Made by a program: the position numbers and the translations under genes. This document shows, piece after piece, positions 1 to 7,709 of a stretch of DNA of 64,000 nt. The stretch lies in assembly GCA_021808055.1 (NCBI GenBank), contig JAKBCH010000004.1, positions 1-64,000 of the forward strand, written 5' to 3'. Positions within the stretch are counted from its first letter, which is position 1. Each line of letters opens with the position of its first letter. Under the pieces are notes generated by a model. That model did no database searches. It was not told the DNA's origin and saw only the letters and a program-made list of their open reading frames with translations. Source of the stretch: Pseudomonadota bacterium. GTDB taxonomy: Bacteria > Pseudomonadota > Alphaproteobacteria > Acetobacterales > Acetobacteraceae.

Positions 1-1346
1 TCATCGAAGGGAATAACCTCGCCTTTTACAATCTGGCCTTGCTCATGCCCTTTCCCCGCCACTACCAATACATCCCCCTCACGCAACCCTTCCAAGGCCG
101 AGGCAATCGCGGCCCGGCGGTCACCAATTTCAATCGCATCTGGGGCAGCCGAGATTATGGCGCGGCGAATAAGCGCTGGATCTTCACTGCGGGGATTATC
201 ATCCGTTACAATCACAATATCCGCAGCCTTCGCAGCCTCTGCCCCCATAAGGGACCGTTTGCCTGGGTCGCGGTCTCCGCCCGCGCCGCAAACAATGTGC
301 AGCCGCGCCGAGGCATGTGGCCGCAATGCAGAGAGCACACGCGCTATCGCGTCTGGCGTATGGGCATAATCAACATACACCGCAGCACCGTTAGGCAACA
401 CCAACGCTCGTTCCAAACGTCCGCGTACGCCTGTAAGCTGCGGTAAAAATCCGAGCGCATCCGTCACACCAACAGCATCGGCCAAACTAGCGGCAAGTGC
501 CGCATTATCCGCCTGAAAACGTCCCGGTAAGCGCATTTCAACTGCTCTTCCATTAATGTGAACGATCTGCCCATCAGGCCGAGGCACGACATGTTCAACA
601 AAAACAGCCTCAAAACTCTGCCCATTGGCAGCAGCGCATTGACGAATTTTCTCAATCAGCGTCGGCTCAACATCCGACATCACCCGCGCCGCGCCGCCAC
701 GCTTCAACAACGCCTCAAACAGACGCAGCTTGGCCGCGCCATAAGCCTTCATAGACCCGTGATAGTCTAAATGGTCACGGGTTAAATTCGTGAAGCCGGC
801 AGCAGCAAACCGCAATCCATCCAATCTGCGCTGCTCCAGCCCGTGGCTGGAAGCCTCCATTGCCACATCGTTTACACCTTCGCGTGCAAGCCCGGCCAAG
901 GTTTGCGCAAGCGTTACAGGGTCTGGTGTGGTTAAGCTACCAGATGGTTCGTGGCCGGGCGCGATAATTCCTAACGTACCTACGGAAGCCGATCTACGTC
1001 CGGAAAGAGCCAGAATTTGGCGAAAGAAATCTACCGTGCTTGTTTTTCCGTTGGTGCCGGTCACCGCCACCAACCGCTCTGGCAAGCGGCCAAAAAACTC
1101 CACTGCCAACTCTGCGAGCTTCGCTCTTGCATCCGGGGCCGTAATCAACCGCCGTGGAGGTACTCCAGGCGGCCACGGCGTGCCCTCTGGAGCAAGCACT
1201 GCGATTGCACCCCTGGCAACAGCCTCACCAATAAACCAGCGGCCATCGGACTTAATGCCAGGCAAGGCTGCAAAAAGATAACCTGGCTGGACTGCTCGGC
1301 TATCTGCTGTAATGCCTTCCACGCCCTGCATATCAACCCTGCTCAT
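1..1346 (-). CDS. murE: UDP-N-acetylmuramoyl-tripeptide synthetase MurE (3' end outside the window)
   Basis: Cytoplasmic Mur ligase that adds meso-diaminopimelate to UDP-MurNAc-L-Ala-D-Glu in peptidoglycan synthesis. The ATP-binding motif GTNGKTS lies at about residues 97-103. The DNPRSED motif near the right-hand part of the protein is the signature that selects meso-DAP rather than lysine. The reading frame is open to the left edge, so the C-terminus is missing. The start is taken as ATG at 1346, overlapping the ftsI stop by 14 bp; a second in-frame ATG five codons on (1331) is equally possible and would sit directly at the ftsI stop. It is the fifth gene of the mraZ-rsmH-ftsL-ftsI-murE run. 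Identification is firm; only the start is uncertain. Confidence 0.95.
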   Translation of the reverse strand, partial: MSRVDMQGVEGITADSRAVQPGYLFAALPGIKSDGRWFIGEAVARGAIAVLAPEGTPWPPGVPPRRLITAPDARAKLAELAVEFFGRLPERLVAVTGTNGKTSTVDFFRQILALSGRRSASVGTLGIIAPGHEPSGSLTTPDPVTLAQTLAGLAREGVNDVAMEASSHGLEQRRLDGLRFAAAGFTNLTRDHLDYHGSMKAYGAAKLRLFEALLKRGGAARVMSDVEPTLIEKIRQCAAANGQSFEAVFVEHVVPRPDGQIVHINGRAVEMRLPGRFQADNAALAASLADAVGVTDALGFLPQLTGVRGRLERALVLPNGAAVYVDYAHTPDAIARVLSALRPHASARLHIVCGAGGDRDPGKRSLMGAEAAKAADIVIVTDDNPRSEDPALIRRAIISAAPDAIEIGDRRAAIASALEGLREGDVLVVAGKGHEQGQIVKGEVIPFD

Positions 1347-3381
1347 TCCCAGTGTCCCGCGCGGTCATGTGGCTGTTCATCATCGGAGAGACCGGTGCCA
1401 TAATACCACCGTGCAAAAGTTTACGCTCTTTCAAAGCAGTAGGTTGGATTTTCGCTCCCCTTGCTGGCCGACCTGCAGCTGCTGCAACAGGCGGCTTTTC
1501 TCCCATCAACTCGTATGCAAACGCGTTCGCATCCGGCGGTAGTGGATCGCCTGGCCCCAGTGCCCGTTGCCCATCCGGCGGAGTAGGGTTCAAGGGCACG
1601 GTCCACTCTGCATCAAGCTTCGCCAGTTCGTCACCAGAAGACGGCATGACCCCGAGCATCGGCCCCATACGAGCAATGATTCGAGACACAGTTGGCGCAG
1701 CTATGTAACCCCCAGTTGTAAACCCATGGGTCGTCGCATCCGGCTTCGGCTGCATGACCAATACGTAAACAACATATTGCGGGTCCTGCATGGGAAACGC
1801 CGCCATGAAGGAAGCATTATTGGTATGGAGAAGATACCGACCATTTGGGCCTACAACCTGTGCCGTTCCGGTTTTACCACCAACAACATAACCCGGCACC
1901 GCCGCATATTGGCCAGTCCCAAACAACACCACATTCGTCATCAGCTTACGCATAATCTCTGATGTTGATTGTTGCATGATTCTGACGCCCTGCGGTTGCG
2001 GGCCGTTGGGGTCAACCTTAAGCAAGGTCGCGGAATAGCGTATTCCGCCATTCAAAATCGGTATAGTTGCCGTAACAAGCTGTAACGGTGAAATGGCAAT
2101 ACCGGCACCAAATGAGACAGTCGCCGTTGCCGCCAACCCCCAATTGCTTTTGGAGGGAAATAACGGCAAGGGGGGGCCAGGAAGCTGGATGTTCAGCGGC
2201 TTAAAAAAACCTTGCTTTTCATACCATGCCTGTTCGATTTTTGGACCCAATATCGTCGCGATTCGCGAGGCACCGATATTAGAAGACACATTCAAAATCT
2301 GTGGAATCGCCATCCAGGTATGCGCGGGTTCAAAATCCGTAATCTCAAAGCGCCCGATCCGCAAAGGGTGCGTTGTATCGAAATAATCCCACCAATGAAC
2401 AATTCCACTGTCTAAAGCCATTGAAATGGTTTGTAGTTTAAAAACTGACCCCGGCTCATAAAGCCCGTTCACACAGCGGTCGAACTGATTATTCGGTTTA
2501 GTGTCTCGGTAGTCGTTCACGTCGTAATCCGGCAGGCTGACCATTGCCAACACCTCACCAGTATGAATATTCATCACGATTGCACAAGCACCTGGCGCCT
2601 GAAACTCCTTCATGGTGGAAGCCAGCTCATCATGAACAATGCTTTGAATACCGGCATCGATCGAAAGTTGCAGGGGCTGAGGATCGGATGTCAGTTGTTT
2701 ATTAAAGTATTTTTCGACACCTGCCAGGCCCGTGGAGTCGATATTCACACCGCCTAAAATGTGAGCCGCCAAATTACCATCGGGATAATGGCGCTCTTCC
2801 CGATTTTCGAAATAGACGCCTGGTATTCCGAGTGAATTAACCGCCAGTTCTTCCTGAGGCGTCAGAAGCCGGTCTAAATAGACAAACTCCTTACGCTTGT
2901 TAGGCATCACGCCAGCACCCATCGCATGTGCAAGCCATACGGGGTTGGCACCAGGTAGCGCATTAGCCAGCATCGTGGCGGCGGCTTCAGGGTCTGATAC
3001 CTGTTGTGGGTTTGCATAGAGCGAAGCTCCAGGTAAAGAAACAGCCAGGATAGTTCCGTTACGGTCCATGATATCAGCTCGCCCCGGCGGCGGCGGCGTA
3101 ATACTTAATTTTGGTACCATAGCTGCAATTTGCGCGGCACTCGGATGAATGGGAGCGACAATCGTCGCCCAGACCAGCTTCAACGCCAACACGCTGAATA
3201 ATGCGATGAACATCAACGCGCAAAAGACCAGACGGCCACGCGCCCGTTCTAAGGCCGCGCGCTGATCCAAATCCGAACCGGTGATCCGCACAATTTCCAT
3301 CGGCGGTTTAGCGCCCACGAAATCCGGTCGCGAATTTTTCTTCGAGGCGGGCCCGCCACCCGGCCTCAGGTTTAGAGTCAA
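1333..3381 (-). CDS. ftsI: Peptidoglycan transpeptidase FtsI (PBP3)
   Basis: Division-specific D,D-transpeptidase that cross-links septal peptidoglycan in the periplasm. The protein has 682 residues, with a short cytoplasmic tail, one membrane anchor at about residues 51-75, a dimerisation/pedestal region, and a penicillin-binding domain. The three active-site motifs are present: SVFK at 312-315 (nucleophile Ser312), SSN at 366-368 and KTGT at 503-506. It is longer than the roughly 590 residues of E. coli PBP3, with a basic and proline-rich C-terminal extension after about residue 620. It overlaps the upstream ftsL-like gene by 4 bp and the downstream murE by 14 bp, consistent with one operon. 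Confidence 0.95.
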   Translation of the reverse strand: MTLNLRPGGGPASKKNSRPDFVGAKPPMEIVRITGSDLDQRAALERARGRLVFCALMFIALFSVLALKLVWATIVAPIHPSAAQIAAMVPKLSITPPPPGRADIMDRNGTILAVSLPGASLYANPQQVSDPEAAATMLANALPGANPVWLAHAMGAGVMPNKRKEFVYLDRLLTPQEELAVNSLGIPGVYFENREERHYPDGNLAAHILGGVNIDSTGLAGVEKYFNKQLTSDPQPLQLSIDAGIQSIVHDELASTMKEFQAPGACAIVMNIHTGEVLAMVSLPDYDVNDYRDTKPNNQFDRCVNGLYEPGSVFKLQTISMALDSGIVHWWDYFDTTHPLRIGRFEITDFEPAHTWMAIPQILNVSSNIGASRIATILGPKIEQAWYEKQGFFKPLNIQLPGPPLPLFPSKSNWGLAATATVSFGAGIAISPLQLVTATIPILNGGIRYSATLLKVDPNGPQPQGVRIMQQSTSEIMRKLMTNVVLFGTGQYAAVPGYVVGGKTGTAQVVGPNGRYLLHTNNASFMAAFPMQDPQYVVYVLVMQPKPDATTHGFTTGGYIAAPTVSRIIARMGPMLGVMPSSGDELAKLDAEWTVPLNPTPPDGQRALGPGDPLPPDANAFAYELMGEKPPVAAAAGRPARGAKIQPTALKERKLLHGGIMAPVSPMMNSHMTARDTGNEQG

Positions 3382-4127
3382 TTCTGGCTCCCGGCCTGGG
3401 CCATACCGAGAAGAGATCCACCACCCAACGAAGACGTCGCCGACATCTCTGGCCCAGGCTGTGACGTGGCGCGAATGCGCACCACCTGAGCGCCCAATGG
3501 CAATGGACGTCCTGGACGAGGCAGCGGCAAGCCGGGCACAGCCCTCGCAGAAGTTTCATAAACCGCCACAGGAGATTGAACCGAATGTGACTGGGATTTA
3601 ATAGCTAAATGCAGATCTTGATGCCGAACGTAACGACGAGGCCGAACCGGCGGGGGTGGAGGAAAATTGGCAGCCACCTGCTGTACGGATACAGCTTTAA
3701 CCAAATCGGACGAACTGGATTGCAGGGCAGCCACGCGCCCCTTCACTTCAATCGGCACCCCCATGGGTGACGGCACAGCATTCGACCCAGGCAGGCCCGG
3801 CACTTCATCCTCAGGATTATTATATGGTGCAACACCGCCCGGCGCAGGCAACTCAGTTGCCAATGAGGCCATTGTAACGAGCTGCACAGGCCTCATAGGT
3901 TGCAAGCCGGTGAATTTTGCCGCGAGCGACGCAATTCTCGATGGATCAGCTTCCAGTGCCCATTGAGCCTTCAAGACACGAATAGCCTCTTCGTCCTGGC
4001 GCGTGGTCGCTGCAGTTTGTTCCATCTGCACCTCCAGAGACTGGCTTTGATGCTTCACAACAAACAGATAGGCGCCAGACAGAGCAAACAATAAAGCGGT
4101 CAGGAAGGTGAAAGGCCGGACGATCAT
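3378..4127 (-). CDS. ftsL: FtsL-like cell division protein
   Basis: 249-residue single-pass membrane protein: a short N-terminus, a hydrophobic segment at about residues 7-25, then a heptad-like stretch up to about residue 65 of the kind FtsL uses to pair with FtsB. The rest, about 160 residues, is proline-rich and of low complexity, which is unusual because typical FtsL proteins are 90-130 residues. Its place between rsmH and ftsI is the standard ftsL position and is the main support for the name, as FtsL is poorly conserved. It overlaps rsmH and ftsI by 4 bp each. By family knowledge it would recruit FtsB/FtsQ and activate FtsWI. Confidence 0.7.
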   Translation of the reverse strand: MIVRPFTFLTALLFALSGAYLFVVKHQSQSLEVQMEQTAATTRQDEEAIRVLKAQWALEADPSRIASLAAKFTGLQPMRPVQLVTMASLATELPAPGGVAPYNNPEDEVPGLPGSNAVPSPMGVPIEVKGRVAALQSSSSDLVKAVSVQQVAANFPPPPPVRPRRYVRHQDLHLAIKSQSHSVQSPVAVYETSARAVPGLPLPRPGRPLPLGAQVVRIRATSQPGPEMSATSSLGGGSLLGMAQAGSQN

Positions 4128-5059
4128 GCGGCAAGCCTTTCAAGCACACGCAACTTCGCGCTGCGCGCACGTGGGTTGGCACGAATTTCAGCCAAACCAG
4201 GCACGACAGGAGATTTGTTTACCAGGGCAAACAATGGCTCAGACACTCTAGCCAAACCGGCCGGATCGTGCCGTGAAGCCATCGGCACCCGCCCTGAGCG
4301 TTCCGCAAAAAAATGCTTCACAATCCGGTCTTCGAGCGAATGAAAGCTGACGACGACAAGCCTACCACCAGGTTTCAACAACGCGGCCGCCTGCTCCAGA
4401 GCCGCCTCAATATCGGCCAACTCTTCGTTCACGGCGATCCGCAGCGCCTGAAAACTTCTGGTCGCTGGGTCAATGCCCGATTTATCCGGTCTCACAACAC
4501 TCCGTATCACGCCAGCCAAATCCGCCGTTGTTGCAAATTTCTGTACTTTGCGCCGCTCAACAACTGCCTTTGCAACCCGCCGGGCGGCTTTTTCCTCGCC
4601 ATAATTAAATAAAATATTAGCAAGCTCGGATTCGGAGCAAAGGTTTACGATATGAGAAGCATCTCGACCTTCACGACCCATTCGCATATCCAAAGGCCCA
4701 TCCATGCGGAATGAGAAACCACGCATCGGATCGTCGATTTGATAGGACGAAACACCCAGATCAAACACCGCACCATCCAGCGCAGTAACGTCATGCACCG
4801 CAAGTAACCTGGTCAGCTCAGAGAAACGGCCGGAGACAACCTCAAATCGCCCCGGATAAGCCGCACGCAGCACAGCACCCCGCGCCACAGCATCGGGGTC
4901 CCGGTCTATCGCGTAAAGCTCACATGCCGCTCGTTCAAGGATGGCACGCGAATAACCACCACCGCCAAACGTTCCGTCAAGATACACCCCCCCATCCGCC
5001 GGCTTGAGTTCAGACACAGCCTCATCACGCAGCACGGAAATATGAGAATAATCCGTCAC
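4124..5059 (-). CDS. rsmH: 16S rRNA (cytosine1402-N4)-methyltransferase RsmH
   Basis: SAM-dependent methyltransferase that modifies C1402 in the decoding centre of 16S rRNA (formerly MraW). 311 residues, normal length. The N-terminal GTFGGGGYSRAIL glycine-rich SAM loop is followed by the AIDRDPDA acidic strand, and the family signature around SFHSLEDRIVKHFF is near the C-terminus. The start is GTG at 5059. This GTG overlaps the TGA that would end the read-through form of mraZ (GTGA), a typical coupled junction and evidence that mraZ was once longer. It overlaps the ftsL-like gene by 4 bp at its 3' end. Confidence 0.95.
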   Translation of the reverse strand: MTDYSHISVLRDEAVSELKPADGGVYLDGTFGGGGYSRAILERAACELYAIDRDPDAVARGAVLRAAYPGRFEVVSGRFSELTRLLAVHDVTALDGAVFDLGVSSYQIDDPMRGFSFRMDGPLDMRMGREGRDASHIVNLCSESELANILFNYGEEKAARRVAKAVVERRKVQKFATTADLAGVIRSVVRPDKSGIDPATRSFQALRIAVNEELADIEAALEQAAALLKPGGRLVVVSFHSLEDRIVKHFFAERSGRVPMASRHDPAGLARVSEPLFALVNKSPVVPGLAEIRANPRARSAKLRVLERLAA

Positions 5060-5133
5060 TTCGGCGCTCCAAAACTGAGCTTAGGTGCCATCGCCCTTGA
5101 GGCCTCTCGAAACGCCTTGCCCGCCACCGGCTC

Positions 5134-5499
5134 TCAGATCAAAAAATGGTCCCCGCGCCCCATAAAGAACACGGCATCGCTCAATCCTGCGATTTCCGCG
5201 AGATAGCCGGTTATAAGAATTCGCCCTTGGCCATCCAGCTCAACCTCTTCGGCGTCGGAATAAACTTGTGTTTGCAGCCCTACCTGCTCGGCGCTCATCT
5301 CCTCCATGGCGTCAACTTTGGCTTGAAACCGCTCGTAATTCGGCAACGGCCAAACCTCAACACAACCTTCGATGAAAGAAGGGCGAAGAATCAAAGTCAT
5401 ATCCCGATGGTCGCTCCAGGCAGCACGAAAGGACGCTGGGACAGAAACACGCCCCTTCACGTCACGTTTATTTTCATGGCTGCCAAAGAATTGTTTCAT
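5134..5499 (-). CDS. mraZ: Transcriptional regulator MraZ, C-terminally truncated by an in-frame TGA
   Basis: MraZ is a ring-forming DNA-binding protein of the SpoVT/AbrB fold that regulates the division and cell-wall cluster. Both MraZ repeats are visible: N-terminal KRDVKGRVSVP (about residues 11-21) and the second ELDGQGRILI. The frame stops after 121 residues at GRGDHFLI, where relatives commonly continue with Ile-Trp-Glu-Pro. The next codons after the TGA (5134-5136) read EPVAGKAFREASRAMAP and stay open for 25 codons to a TGA at 5056-5058 that overlaps the rsmH GTG. The read-through product would be 147 residues, the usual family size. A Trp codon TGG changed to TGA is the simplest reading. 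The DNA-binding repeats are intact, so the short protein may still fold. Confidence 0.85.
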   Translation of the reverse strand: MKQFFGSHENKRDVKGRVSVPASFRAAWSDHRDMTLILRPSFIEGCVEVWPLPNYERFQAKVDAMEEMSAEQVGLQTQVYSDAEEVELDGQGRILITGYLAEIAGLSDAVFFMGRGDHFLI

Positions 5500-5545
5500 C
5501 GCCCCTCAGGCTAGATCCTTTCACCCCATCAAATTCACCATTTTA

Positions 5546-5560
5546 TGGGAAAACATGGGC
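5546..5560. promoter_or_regulatory. Candidate MraZ-box pair upstream of mraZ
   Basis: Two TGGG elements spaced exactly 10 bp apart (TGGGA at 5546 and TGGGC at 5556, plus strand) lie about 50-60 bp upstream of the mraZ start. E. coli MraZ binds repeated TGGGN units with a 10 bp period upstream of its own gene, so this pair is a reasonable autoregulatory site. Only two repeats are seen, and their orientation is opposite to mraZ. No convincing -10/-35 pair was identified, so confidence is low. Confidence 0.25.
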
Positions 5561-5692
5561 TTTACCTCCACTATCATGAGGTCAAACGTCCGTCAAAGAA
5601 AATCGGTGGATTTTCATTGAAGATCAGGTCAAAAAGCCCCAGATATCCCATGAATTTTTCATCATACGTTCTTATTATGTTCTAAAATTATT

Positions 5693-5707
5693 ATGTTTTT
5701 GAAACAT
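5693..5707 (-). terminator. Weak hairpin after rnpB
   Basis: A 6 bp A/T-rich stem (ATGTTT / AAACAT, 3 nt loop) follows the 3' end of the RNase P RNA by 1-2 nt. On the minus strand it is followed by AATAATTTTAG. It may act as the rnpB terminator or a 3' processing boundary. The stem is weak. Confidence 0.35.
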
Positions 5708-5708
5708 A

Positions 5709-6102
<394 letters not shown>

Positions 6103-6108
6103 AGCGCG

Positions 6109-6137
6109 GTGCTAGGGCCGATTAAGTGGCTCGTCAA
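6109..6137 (-). promoter_or_regulatory. Predicted rnpB promoter inside the amidase 3' end
   Basis: On the minus strand TTGACG (6137-6132), a 17 nt spacer and TAGCAC (6114-6109) are followed 7 nt later by the G of GATCC, the predicted RNase P RNA 5' end (6102). The -35 matches consensus at five of six positions and the -10 at three. The TAG of the -10 element is also the stop codon of the amidase gene. The spacing and the position relative to the RNA end make this a credible promoter. Confidence 0.6.
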
Positions 6138-6786
6138 CCATACGTCGCACAGCCGCCGCGCGCGCTCGCGTGGCATCGTCCGCGAGGCCGCTAAGGTGAC
6201 AGGGAAGAAAATGCCGTTGAAAAGCCAGGATTACATCGCGCTCGGGAAGCTCTAAATCATATCCGATTACCCCAAGATCCACCTTGAGATCGCCTGGCTC
6301 TTCAAAATCTTCTGTCCAAACACCTACTCCATACGCTGCGAGCCAGGACCAATCAAACAGCTCCCCAGGGTCTTGCTTTCGGTTGGGGGCAATATCTGAG
6401 TGCGCCACAATATCGCGAGGCTGAATGCCGTGACGCGCAACTATACCCTCGCTTAAAAGGCGCACAGCCTGCATTTGTGCGGCCGGAAAGGGCTTATACC
6501 CCCATTCATGACCCGGATTAACAATTTCGATTCCGATCGAGGTGTCGTTTAACATTCGTCGGCCACGCCAATAGGAAACCCCGGCGTGCCAGGCGCGCTT
6601 AGCTTCAGGCACGAGATTATAAATTGTACCATCCTCATCCACGACGTAATGAGCAGAAACCTTGGCTTTGGGGGATTTCAGAAGATCAACGGCAGAACGC
6701 GCCGTGGGCATTCCTGTATAGTGCATGACCAAAGTTGAAACACCGCCCTCCCTCTCATCTGCATTCGGCGACGGATCAAATATCAT
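6112..6786 (-). CDS. N-acetylmuramoyl-L-alanine amidase, AmpD/AmiD type
   Basis: Zinc amidase (Amidase_2 fold) that removes the stem peptide from MurNAc, in cell-wall recycling or turnover. 224 residues. The expected zinc ligands are His22 (MHYTG), His129 (VAHSD) and Asp139 (KQDPG), with Glu87 in GIEIVN as the likely catalytic acid. After the catalytic domain (about 1-155) comes a short C-terminal segment of roughly 65 residues resembling a peptidoglycan-binding helical bundle, as in AmiD. There is no signal peptide, so a cytoplasmic AmpD-like role or leaderless export is open. Its start overlaps the TerB/DnaJ gene by 4 bp. Its 3' end contains the rnpB promoter. Confidence 0.88.
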   Translation of the reverse strand: MIFDPSPNADEREGGVSTLVMHYTGMPTARSAVDLLKSPKAKVSAHYVVDEDGTIYNLVPEAKRAWHAGVSYWRGRRMLNDTSIGIEIVNPGHEWGYKPFPAAQMQAVRLLSEGIVARHGIQPRDIVAHSDIAPNRKQDPGELFDWSWLAAYGVGVWTEDFEEPGDLKVDLGVIGYDLELPERDVILAFQRHFLPCHLSGLADDATRARAAAVRRMVDEPLNRP

Positions 6787-7589
6787 GCGTCATTTCGTCC
6801 AATGTGGTAGAAACGCTCGCGCTTGATCGCGTCGTAGGCGGCATTAATTCGTGCAACCTTTTCAGATGCGGCTTTAATCACTGCAGGTGCCTCCCCTTTA
6901 GCCGCCATGGTATCAGGGTGATGCTCACGCATAAGCTGTTTCCAACGCCTTCTTATTTCATCGGAATTCGCCTGATGTTTCACACCCAAAACAAGATACG
7001 GATCCTCTGAATTTCGAGCCTTCGGTACCCCCTGACCAGCTCGCCGGACGGTTACGTCGTTGACACCAAATCCAAAAGCCACATGTGAGAGGAAATCCAT
7101 CTCCGCGCCATTCAGCGGTCCATCTGCTCTGGCAATTCGGTACAATCCCGCAAGGACCTGCTCCAACACGACCTTTTCATCGGAAAAAGCCTGCCCGAGC
7201 TGGAACGCATAAGTTTCGTAGCCAGCAGAATTTTCTCGAGCGTTATCAAACAACCGCGCCACCTCGGCCTCGCTACCTGGAGGAATGGCAAAGCTATGTT
7301 TAAAAGCATCTATCTCCAACCGGCTAACTGGGCCGTCGCACTTGCACAGCTTGGCGGCCAATACTGTTACCCCAACCGCGAATACCTGGTCACGCCTGCC
7401 CAACATCGAGGCCAATTTCAAAGGATCAAGCGGCGTTACCCGCTCAGCGAAACCTGAAACACCAGCTGCCAGCCCGTTTAGCTTTCCTTCATCCGCCGCA
7501 TGACCAAGAGCCGCGCCAAATAAAGCACCCACGGGGCCACCCACAGCAAAGCCTGCCATGCCGCCAATAAACTTTCCCCAAATACTCAT
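6783..7589 (-). CDS. DjlA-like co-chaperone with TerB and J domains
   Basis: 268 residues from the ATG at 7589. The N-terminus (about 1-31) is glycine-rich and hydrophobic, like the membrane segment of DjlA. A TerB-like helical domain covers about residues 55-180, and a C-terminal J domain (about 195-262) holds the HPD motif at 224-226, needed to stimulate DnaK ATPase. An in-frame extension to 7724 exists but would overlap the divergent asmA start and lacks similarity to the family, so I reject it. The 3' end overlaps the amidase ATG by 4 bp. It may be a membrane-tethered DnaK partner in envelope stress; this is inference. Confidence 0.85.
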   Translation of the reverse strand: MSIWGKFIGGMAGFAVGGPVGALFGAALGHAADEGKLNGLAAGVSGFAERVTPLDPLKLASMLGRRDQVFAVGVTVLAAKLCKCDGPVSRLEIDAFKHSFAIPPGSEAEVARLFDNARENSAGYETYAFQLGQAFSDEKVVLEQVLAGLYRIARADGPLNGAEMDFLSHVAFGFGVNDVTVRRAGQGVPKARNSEDPYLVLGVKHQANSDEIRRRWKQLMREHHPDTMAAKGEAPAVIKAASEKVARINAAYDAIKRERFYHIGRNDA

Positions 7590-7709
7590 ATTCTCTGCCT
7601 TAGCACAGCCCGGACCTTGAACCCAATCAAACAATGAGACATCACCACGGCGGGATTTAGGGGCTATTGCTCTCAATTTGGTGAACGAAAGACGGGTTCG
7701 CGGGTTAAC

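Noticed and set aside
5134..5136. TGA read as Trp by a variant genetic code, or as selenocysteine
   Set aside because: TGA is used as a genuine stop in many genes here (for example ftsI, panB, tilS neighbours) and Trp is coded by TGG throughout. The position is a conserved Trp rather than a redox Cys site, so selenocysteine is not expected.
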